From contig JAFGNQ010000336.1 of assembly GCA_016926925.1 (NCBI GenBank), forward strand, positions 1 to 7,408: a stretch of DNA of 7,408 bases, written 5' to 3'. Below, one piece after another: positions 1-5,098 of this stretch. Origin of the DNA: Candidatus Aminicenantota bacterium (GTDB taxonomy: Bacteria; Acidobacteriota; Aminicenantia; Aminicenantales; Aminicenantaceae). Each line of letters opens with the position of its first letter. Position 1 is the stretch's first letter. The position numbers and the translations under genes were made by a program. The notes below the pieces were generated by a model. The model was not told the origin of the DNA and searched no databases. It worked only from the letters and a program-made list of their open reading frames with translations.

Positions 1-575
1 CGCGGAATTGGGGAACCATTGGCGGGAATCTGTGTCATGGAGACCCCACGGGCGATCCCGGACCTGTGTTTGTCGCACTGAACGGCACGGTAAAAATTGC
101 CAACAAGGAGAGAGAGAGGACCTTGCCGGTCGAGAAATTTTTCGTCGACTATTTCGAGACGGCACTGGAGGATGGGGAGCTTCTGTGTGAAGTGCAATTG
201 CCTGTAATTCCTGCTCGGACCGCCGTAGCCTACGAGAAGTTCAACATTATCAAGAACGACCAGGGTATTGTATCCGTTGCCGCTTCGATATCCCTCGATA
301 AGGGCGGGACGACCTGCCGGGAAGCACGGATCGTCCTGGGTGCTGCTGCCTCCGTGCCTATGCGGGCGAAGGAGGCCGAGGAGCTTTTGACGGGGAAGGG
401 GCTCGAAGAAAAGCTCCTGGCCGAAGTGGGGGCAAAAACTGCCGAGGAAGCCGACCCTGTCGCCGATATCCACGCCAGCGAAACATACAGAAGGGAATTG
501 CTGAAAACGCTCACGCGACGGATGGTCAAAAAAGCCTGGGACTTAGCGGTATCGCAGTCGCGAGAGGAGGGTTGA
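1..575 (+). CDS. Molybdenum hydroxylase FAD-binding (medium) subunit, 5'-truncated by window edge
   Basis: The reading frame is open from the left edge (first full codon at 3) and ends in TGA at 573-575, leaving 190 residues. The gene therefore starts outside the window; the internal GTG at 66 is not a credible start because conserved sequence lies upstream of it. Residues 5-11 (TIGGNLC) are the flavin-binding signature of the CO dehydrogenase/xanthine dehydrogenase medium subunit. Residues from about 80 onward match the C-terminal domain of that family, ending in the usual YRRELLKTL...A helix. Family members have roughly 280-290 residues, so about 90-100 are missing at the N-terminus. The subunit normally passes electrons from the iron-sulfur subunit through FAD to an acceptor in the cytoplasm or at the membrane. 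Only about 11 residues separate TIGGNLC from the next conserved strand (FVALNGTVKI), so the cysteine-rich [4Fe-4S] insertion of 4-hydroxybenzoyl-CoA reductase is absent. The next gene starts 4 bases after the stop. Confidence 0.93.
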   Translation, partial: RNWGTIGGNLCHGDPTGDPGPVFVALNGTVKIANKERERTLPVEKFFVDYFETALEDGELLCEVQLPVIPARTAVAYEKFNIIKNDQGIVSVAASISLDKGGTTCREARIVLGAAASVPMRAKEAEELLTGKGLEEKLLAEVGAKTAEEADPVADIHASETYRRELLKTLTRRMVKKAWDLAVSQSREEG

Positions 576-579
576 CGCG

Positions 580-1065
580 ATGGAAAAGAGACTGCTGTGT
601 GTCAGAGTCAACAGTGAATACCATGAAATCTACATCAACCCCAAAAAACTCCTGGTCGAAGTCTTGAGGGATGAGTTGGGCCTTACGGGGACGAAGCGGG
701 GCTGCAACACAGGATCGTGTCATGCCTGCACCGTCCTCATCAACGGTTTGCCCGTCAAGTCCTGTTCCGTGTTGGCCATGCAGGCCGATGGCGCTGATGT
801 CACGACTGTGGAGGGACTGGCCGACGGTGCCAAGCTCACTCCTCTGCAGCGGTCGTTCCTGGATTATGGGGCTTACCAGTGTGGATTCTGCACGTCGGGG
901 ATGTTGATGGCGATTACAGCCTTTCTGGAAGAGAACCCTCATCCGACGATTGATGCCATAAAAGAGGGAATCCATGGAAACATCTGCCGCTGTACGGGGT
1001 ACAACAGCATCATCCGCGCAGTGAAGGCTGTGGTTGACGGAAACTACGGGGAGGATGCGCCATGA
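580..1065 (+). CDS. Molybdenum hydroxylase [2Fe-2S] (small) subunit
   Basis: This 161-residue protein is the electron-transfer subunit that carries two [2Fe-2S] clusters between the molybdenum site and FAD. All eight cysteine ligands are visible. The N-terminal plant-ferredoxin-like domain has C42, C47, C50 and C62 (GCNTGSCHAC, then SC). The C-terminal helical domain has C101 and C104 (QCGFC) and C136 and C138 (CRC). The length is typical for the family (about 150-170). The ATG at 580 is preceded by GAGGAGG at 564-570 with 9 bases between. The stop codon overlaps the ATG of the large subunit by four bases (ATGA, 1062-1065), a sign of translational coupling. The subunit alone does not reveal the substrate; homologs occur in 4-hydroxybenzoyl-CoA reductase, nicotinate, isoquinoline and CO dehydrogenases. 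Confidence 0.97.
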   Translation: MEKRLLCVRVNSEYHEIYINPKKLLVEVLRDELGLTGTKRGCNTGSCHACTVLINGLPVKSCSVLAMQADGADVTTVEGLADGAKLTPLQRSFLDYGAYQCGFCTSGMLMAITAFLEENPHPTIDAIKEGIHGNICRCTGYNSIIRAVKAVVDGNYGEDAP

Positions 1066-3350
1066 AGAGCAAGTTCCATGTCATAAATACCCCGGTTCAC
1101 AATGTCGACGGCATTGCTAAAGTGACAGGCAGGGCTGAGTACACCTTTGACGTCTCTCTCCCGCACATGCTTTTCGGAAAAATCTTGCGAAGCCCTTATC
1201 CCCATGCAAAGATCCTTGCCATTGACACGAGCAAGGCCGAGGCTCTGACCGGTGTCAAGTGTGTGGTCACCGGAAAAGACACTTTGGGCGTGAAACAGGG
1301 AATCTGGCGGCGGTATAAGGAGCTCTGCGATGAGGAAATCCTTGCCCGGGACAAGGTTCGTTATATAGGAGAGCCCGTGGCGGCCGTAGCGGCTGTGGAC
1401 GAGGATACGGCCGAAGAGGCTCTTGATTTGATCGAAGTCGAATACGAGCCGCTTCCTGCCGTGTTCGCGCCTTTGGACGCCATAAAGGAAGGCGCCCCGC
1501 TGCTCCACGCACACGCCGAGCGCAATATCAATGTAACACGCCACATCGAGTGGGGGGATGTGGATGAAGGTTTTAAGAAATCGGATTATGTCCGGGAGGA
1601 CTGGTTCCGGTGCTCATCGCAGGCCCATGTTTGCATGGAAACGCACTGCGCCGTGGCCAGCTACACGCCGGAGGGCAAACTGACTGTCTGGACATCCACC
1701 CAGTCCCATTACTATATCAAGGTGCTGCTGGCGGACGTTCTCGGCATAAAAGAGAACGATATCCGTGTGCTGTCCCGCTATACGGGCGGGGGATTCGGGA
1801 GCAAATTCGAGCTCGATTCCGCCCAGTTTTGCAGCTCTGTGCTCTCGATGAAACTCTGCAAGCCGGTGAAAATCGTCCTTACCCGCGAAGAAGAATTTAT
1901 GGCCACCAAGCGACGGACGCCCATGTTCTACTACTTGAGAACCGGAGTCAAGAAGGACGGCTCCTTCGTCGCCAAAGAGGCGCGTGTGTTCACCGAAGGC
2001 GGGGCGTACACGGCCATGGGAGCTACAGCCCTTTACCTGACCGGGTTTTTCCAGGCGTTTCCATATGACTGGCCGAATTACCGGTTTGACGGATATCGTG
2101 TCTACACCAACACTCCGCCTACATCAGCCATGCGGGGTTTCGGTGCGCCTCAGGCGACTTATTGCGCGGAAACACAGATGGACTTGATTGCTAAAGAGCT
2201 GGGCATGGACCGCATAGAGCTGCGGCGCAAGAATGCCATGTACACAGGCTATGAAGTTCCAGGTCAGGCCTGGATTCAGAGTTGCGGCCTCGGGGAGTGT
2301 CTGGACAAAGTCGATGAATGGATCAAGGCTAAAGGCAAACTGCCTCCGAACAACGGTATCGGTATCGCCGCCTACGGCTTCATGTCCGGAGGAATCTTCA
2401 ACTGGTTCAACACTCCATATGCCTTCTCTTCAGCCGTCGTACAGGTCAATATCGACGGAAAAGTCGATCTCTTTATAGGATCGCAGGACATGGGCCAGGG
2501 ATCCAACACGACCATGACCATGATTTGTGCGGAGGAGTTGGGCGTGGGTGTGGAGGATATTCGGCTCCACATGGGCGACACGGATAAGTGTCCCGTTGAC
2601 CTCGGAGCTTGGGGAAGCCGGGAGACGCTCATGCAGGGAAATGCGGTTAAGATGGCCGCCGCCGATGCCAAGCGGCAGATCCTCGAATTCGCCTCAGCCA
2701 AGATGACGCCGAACATTGTCTACGATTTGGACATCAAGGACCACTGGATCCATCTCATCGCCCGTCCCGAGAGGGGCCTTTCTTACTATGATACGGTCAA
2801 AGAGGTCATAAGAGGAAGGGAAGGCCAGTCTATTATAGCCAGAGGGCACTACACACCTCACCGCAAGGGGATGATCTCTCCGGCCTACAGCTTCGGTGTC
2901 CAGGCTATCGAGGTAGCCGTAGATCCGGAGACGGGTAAAATCACCCTGAAGGACTGCGTGACGGCGCATGACTGCGGCCAGGTCATCAATCCGCTGGGTG
3001 TTCAGGGGCAGCTCGAAGGGGCCATCGCCATGGCTGCGGGATACGGTTTTACCGAAGATCTTCCCATGGACGAGGGGAAAATACTCAACCCGAATCTTGT
3101 CGATTATAAGGTATTGCGGACGACGGAGATGCCGGAAACAACCGTTGTCGAAGTCGAGACCTACGAACCGGAAGGTCCGTTCGGAGCCAAGGAAGCCGGT
3201 GAGGGGCTGACGAACCCGACGGCCGGAGCGTTGAGCAATGCCGTCTATGATGCTGTCGGAATCAGCATCAAGGATCTTCCGATCACAGCCGAAAAAGTCT
3301 TGAAAGCACTCAGAAAAAAAGAAGCGACCGAGACAGACAAGGAGGAATGA
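1062..3350 (+). CDS. Molybdenum hydroxylase molybdopterin-binding (large) subunit, xanthine dehydrogenase / 4-hydroxybenzoyl-CoA reductase-like
   Basis: This is the catalytic subunit (762 residues, normal family length of about 760-800). The N-terminal a/b-hammerhead domain covers roughly residues 14-140, followed by the two molybdopterin-binding domains. Visible cofactor motifs are GGGFGSK (242-248), AMRGFG (356-361) and GSQDMGQGS (473-481). PFGAKEAGEG (706-715) supplies the conserved active-site glutamate E711. The active-site loop reads AMRGFG and lacks the cysteine-bearing AYRCSFR-type loop of aerobic CO dehydrogenase, so that assignment can be excluded. The protein probably transfers a hydroxyl group to, or removes one from, an aromatic or heteroaromatic compound. 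The nearby bamA makes a hydroxybenzoyl-CoA reductase-like role attractive, but the partner FAD subunit is not of the canonical type. The start is supported by GGGGAGG at 1048-1054 and the ATGA overlap with the upstream gene. Family assignment is firm; the substrate is unknown. Confidence 0.95.
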   Translation: MKSKFHVINTPVHNVDGIAKVTGRAEYTFDVSLPHMLFGKILRSPYPHAKILAIDTSKAEALTGVKCVVTGKDTLGVKQGIWRRYKELCDEEILARDKVRYIGEPVAAVAAVDEDTAEEALDLIEVEYEPLPAVFAPLDAIKEGAPLLHAHAERNINVTRHIEWGDVDEGFKKSDYVREDWFRCSSQAHVCMETHCAVASYTPEGKLTVWTSTQSHYYIKVLLADVLGIKENDIRVLSRYTGGGFGSKFELDSAQFCSSVLSMKLCKPVKIVLTREEEFMATKRRTPMFYYLRTGVKKDGSFVAKEARVFTEGGAYTAMGATALYLTGFFQAFPYDWPNYRFDGYRVYTNTPPTSAMRGFGAPQATYCAETQMDLIAKELGMDRIELRRKNAMYTGYEVPGQAWIQSCGLGECLDKVDEWIKAKGKLPPNNGIGIAAYGFMSGGIFNWFNTPYAFSSAVVQVNIDGKVDLFIGSQDMGQGSNTTMTMICAEELGVGVEDIRLHMGDTDKCPVDLGAWGSRETLMQGNAVKMAAADAKRQILEFASAKMTPNIVYDLDIKDHWIHLIARPERGLSYYDTVKEVIRGREGQSIIARGHYTPHRKGMISPAYSFGVQAIEVAVDPETGKITLKDCVTAHDCGQVINPLGVQGQLEGAIAMAAGYGFTEDLPMDEGKILNPNLVDYKVLRTTEMPETTVVEVETYEPEGPFGAKEAGEGLTNPTAGALSNAVYDAVGISIKDLPITAEKVLKALRKKEATETDKEE
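3339..3345 (+). promoter_or_regulatory. Ribosome binding site fixing a TTG start
   Basis: AAGGAGG lies in the last codons of the large-subunit gene, 6 bases before the TTG at 3352. A nearby ATG (3347-3349) is in another frame and hits TAA after four codons. The next in-frame ATG, at residue 16 of the small protein, would remove the CxxC pair. The TTG is therefore the best start for the 72-residue gene. Confidence 0.7.
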
Positions 3351-3351
3351 G

Positions 3352-3570
3352 TTGGGATTAAAATGTCCTGTTTGTGCAAAGATATGGCCGGAATCCATGG
3401 ATCTGGCCCGGCACGTATTCGGAACCGGTGACCAGAGGCACAAGGAGTGGGTGAATTCCAAAGGGCTCAACTTCATCGAGCTGCTGCTCATCCAGACCAT
3501 GGAGCCGGGCAATAAGGGATACAAAACACTGGCCGACCTTCTCGAGAGAGAAGCCGAGCGGGTCGATTGA
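3352..3570 (+). CDS. Small C2H2-like zinc-finger protein in the molybdenum hydroxylase operon
   Basis: This is a 72-residue protein that I do not recognise as a named family. It begins with KCPVC, and C5 and C8 are followed by H21 and H30, giving the spacing C-x2-C-x12-H-x8-H. The first three ligands match a classical C2H2 zinc finger, while the last histidine loop is longer than the usual 3-5 residues. The rest (about 33-72) looks helical and ends in an acidic, charged tail (DLLEREAERVD). No signal peptide or membrane segment is visible, so it should be cytoplasmic. It starts with TTG one base after the large-subunit stop and is followed 24 bases later by the CoxG gene, so it is almost certainly co-expressed with the enzyme. 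Possible roles are a dedicated regulator, an assembly factor, or a metal-binding accessory subunit; the sequence does not decide between them. That it is a real gene is supported by the strong ribosome site, tight packing and ordered metal ligands. Confidence 0.75.
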   Translation: MGLKCPVCAKIWPESMDLARHVFGTGDQRHKEWVNSKGLNFIELLLIQTMEPGNKGYKTLADLLEREAERVD

Positions 3571-3594
3571 TCCCTGAGGAAGAAAGAGGAAGAT

Positions 3595-4047
3595 ATGTTG
3601 TTTGAAGGGAAGCTTAGAGTAAAGGCGCCGATTCAGAAGCTCTGGGATGTCCTCCTGGAGCCGGAAACACTGCGTGAGTGTGTGCCGGGAGCGGAAAAGA
3701 TTGAGCGTCTGGATGAAAAGACCTATGACTGTGTCATCAAGCAAAAAGTGGGGCCGATTTCCGTGCGGTTCAAGTTCAAAAATCAGCTTGCAAATCTCAT
3801 TCCTCCCACGCACATGGAGATGGAGGGCAAAGGTGAAGACATCGGGAAAGCAGGACACTTCAGCCAGAAGACGACCATCGATTTGAAGGAGATGGAAGAC
3901 GGAGAAGTCGAGATCTTCTACCAGTGCAATGCCAGTGTCGTCGGGAAATTGGCGATGTTTGGCGATCGGATCTTACGTGCCAAAGCAAAGAAGGTGGAAG
4001 CCGAGTTTTCCGGTGCCCTGAAGAATAAACTGGTGAGTTTGGAATAG
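3595..4047 (+). CDS. CoxG-family SRPBCC protein (CO dehydrogenase subunit G-like)
   Basis: This 150-residue protein matches the CoxG family, with the opening MLFEGKLRVKAP.QKLWDVL, the CVPGAE block at 29-34 and KVGP at 51-54. A C-terminal helix (about 116-145, rich in K and A) closes the START-like hydrophobic pocket. CoxG proteins accompany molybdenum hydroxylases, and in aerobic CO oxidisers CoxG is needed to attach the enzyme to the cytoplasmic membrane; recent work on mycobacteria ties it to quinone delivery. Here it follows the three enzyme subunits and the small zinc-finger-like gene and precedes a membrane protein by 19 bases. It therefore probably couples the molybdenum enzyme to the membrane or to a lipophilic electron carrier. 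AGAGGA at 3585-3590 serves as the ribosome site with 4 bases before the ATG. The family call is secure; the partner and ligand are inferred. Confidence 0.9.
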   Translation: MLFEGKLRVKAPIQKLWDVLLEPETLRECVPGAEKIERLDEKTYDCVIKQKVGPISVRFKFKNQLANLIPPTHMEMEGKGEDIGKAGHFSQKTTIDLKEMEDGEVEIFYQCNASVVGKLAMFGDRILRAKAKKVEAEFSGALKNKLVSLE

Positions 4048-4066
4048 CCTGGAGAAAGGAGGAAGG

Positions 4067-4711
4067 ATGCCTTTTGGAATAAAAAAATCTCAGCTTGGCT
4101 GGATTCTGATTCTTGGGTCTTTTTGGGGATTTTCTGAAGCCGCTTTGGGGATGGGTCTCAGAAGCTGTGCCTCTTTCGTTTCAGGTTCGGTCATGACGGG
4201 TTTCGCTCTTTTTTTTATTGCAGCCACCTGGGCGATTGCGCAAAACGCAATCAGTGTTGCACTTCTTATTGTGGTTGCCGGATTGTTCAAATTGTTTGAC
4301 GCTCTTTTGCTTTCACTCCCTGTGATGCACGGAGCTGTGGCCAATCCGATCTTTGCTTTTCTCATGGAAGGAATGGCCTTTTTATTCATCATCGCCGTAT
4401 TTAATGAAAAATTGAGGGAAAAAACTTACGGACGGGCGGTCATGGGAGGATTAGGAGCGTTGGTGGCCGTGAATCTCTTCCCTCTCGTAAAATTCGCCAC
4501 AGGCATTCCCGCCTGTATCGTTCCCGGTACCGGATTCCCTCTTGCGCTCTACTACGCACCCCTGGCCGTAGCCCTCTCCTTGATTACGGTTCCTGCCGGC
4601 TTATGGCTGGGAGAGAGAGCCGGGTCATTGGGACGAAATTTCAGAGAAATCGCATCCCCTGCTGCGCTGATACTGTGTTTGGTTCTCGTAGTCGCCATGC
4701 GCCTGCTGTAG
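4067..4711 (+). CDS. Polytopic membrane protein of unknown family, end of the molybdenum hydroxylase operon
   Basis: This 214-residue, strongly hydrophobic protein has six or seven probable membrane helices, at about residues 10-30, 40-58, 59-83, 90-112, 123-145, 156-180 and 196-213. Short charged loops lie at 113-123 (NEKLREKTYGR) and 183-194. The first segment has a conserved-looking GSFWGFSEAALGMGL stretch, and the loop at 147-157 contains GIPACIVPGTG, with a proline/glycine/cysteine pattern that could be functional. I cannot assign it to a family; its size is compatible with small transporter components or integral membrane anchors. AAGGAGG at 4056-4062 precedes the ATG by 4 bases, and the gap from the CoxG gene is only 19 bases, so it reads as part of the same operon. 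Its codons are visibly richer in TTT, CTT and ATT than those of the enzyme genes, which may reflect hydrophobic composition or separate origin. It could be the membrane partner of the CoxG-tethered enzyme, which is inference from position. Confidence 0.8.
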   Translation: MPFGIKKSQLGWILILGSFWGFSEAALGMGLRSCASFVSGSVMTGFALFFIAATWAIAQNAISVALLIVVAGLFKLFDALLLSLPVMHGAVANPIFAFLMEGMAFLFIIAVFNEKLREKTYGRAVMGGLGALVAVNLFPLVKFATGIPACIVPGTGFPLALYYAPLAVALSLITVPAGLWLGERAGSLGRNFREIASPAALILCLVLVVAMRLL

Positions 4712-4773
4712 TATCAGGCGGAAAAAATTCGCGGCGATTTCTGAGATAGACGATGAATGAATTGATTCTGAAT

Positions 4774-4871
4774 GGTTACATTAGCTTTTTGGATTTTCTT
4801 CCATGTTGTATGGGTTGGAGAGAAGGCTTTCCTATCTTTCACCCACACAATATGGAAGGTAACCGTTTTTT
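4774..4871 (+). terminator. Long hairpin plus T-run after the molybdenum hydroxylase operon
   Basis: CTTCCATGTTGTATGGGT (4798-4815) pairs with ACCCACACAATATGGAAG (4841-4858), giving 17 of 18 pairs including one G-T, around a 25-base loop. An additional outer pair GGTTAC (4774-4779) / GTAACC (4859-4864) brackets it, with an 18-base bulge on the left side. The structure is followed directly by G and six T (4866-4871). This fits an intrinsic terminator for the upstream operon, although the stem is long and moderately A+T-rich, so an operator-like or RNA-processing role is also possible. Confidence 0.6.
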
Positions 4872-4886
4872 ATGAATAATCCAGCT
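4867..4886 (+). repeat. 20-base direct repeat, copy 1
   Basis: TTTTTATGAATAATCCAGCT occurs here and again, without mismatch, at 5063-5082, 196 bases further on. Both copies follow a G, and copy 1 has one extra T at its left end. Copy 1 begins inside the T-run of the upstream hairpin. The two copies bracket a structured segment (4887-5062). Confidence 0.85.
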
Positions 4887-4903
4887 GTGAGGTGGATGAT
4901 TCA

Positions 4904-5002
4904 CGAGTTGAGGTTGCTGCAGATGCAAGGCGTCGGTTCATGAAGCCGTGGTCTCCCACTGCGAATGGACCGCAACGAAGCAGATGCAGTGAGATCGGCT
5001 CG
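4904..5002. repeat. Imperfect palindromic intergenic element of about 99 bases
   Basis: Matching arms lie in nearly one register around a centre near 4953. They are CGAG (4904-4907) with CTCG (4999-5002), CTGCA (4917-4921) with TGCAG (4985-4989), TGC (4924-4926) with GCA (4980-4982), CGGTTCAT (4934-4941) with ATGGACCG (4965-4972, one wobble), and GTGG (4948-4951) with CCAC (4956-4959) around a TCTC loop. No convincing reading frame covers it. The layout, with GATGCAAGGCG near one end and CGCAACGAAGCAGATG near the other, resembles short dispersed intergenic repeats that I associate with deltaproteobacterial genomes; this is recollection, not a search result. It may be a MITE/REP-like element or a structured leader RNA of bamA. 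Confidence 0.6.
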
Positions 5003-5016
5003 CCGAAGGTAAAAAA

Positions 5017-5067
5017 TGCCGATGATAGGATATCGGGTCTTTTGAAATTGTAATATCGGCAGTTTTT
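5017..5067 (+). promoter_or_regulatory. Alternative hairpins with T-run upstream of bamA (possible attenuator)
   Basis: TGCCGAT (5017-5023) can pair with ATCGGCA (5055-5061), which is followed by G and five T (5062-5067), a terminator-like arrangement with a long 31-base loop. The same CCGAT (5019-5023) can instead pair with ATCGG at 5032-5036 (8-base loop) or with ATCGG at 4994-4998. Only one of these pairings can form at a time. This resembles a conditional terminator in the leader of bamA, but the stems are short and no ligand-binding domain or leader peptide is recognised. Confidence 0.35.
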
Positions 5068-5082
5068 ATGAATAATCCAGCT
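5063..5082 (+). repeat. 20-base direct repeat, copy 2
   Basis: This is identical to 4867-4886. This copy also begins with a T-run directly after an inverted repeat, and it ends 6 bases before the bamA ribosome binding site (AAGGAGGAG, 5088-5096). The segment contains A+T-rich words (TATGAATAAT) that could serve as a -10 element, with TTGAAA at 5042-5047 upstream, but the spacing is not ideal. Confidence 0.85.
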
Positions 5083-5098
5083 AAATAAAGGAGGAGAT

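Noticed and set aside
66..575. A complete gene starting at the GTG at 66
   Set aside because: The frame is open to the left edge and codes for the conserved TIGGNLC flavin motif upstream of that GTG, so the gene is 5'-truncated rather than starting there.
526..975. Long reverse-strand frames under the enzyme genes (also 2694-3524 and 6559-7287)
   Set aside because: All are antisense shadows of clearly conserved + strand genes, a normal consequence of their codon bias.
1062..3350. Aerobic CO dehydrogenase large subunit (CoxL), suggested by the CoxG neighbour
   Set aside because: The cysteine-bearing active-site loop of CoxL is replaced by AMRGFG, and the context (bamA) points to anaerobic aromatic metabolism.
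4896..4943. Short leader-peptide frame of 15 codons after direct repeat copy 1
   Set aside because: A GTGAGGTGG sequence precedes the ATG, but the frame lies inside the palindromic element and has no run of regulatory codons, so coding is not supported.
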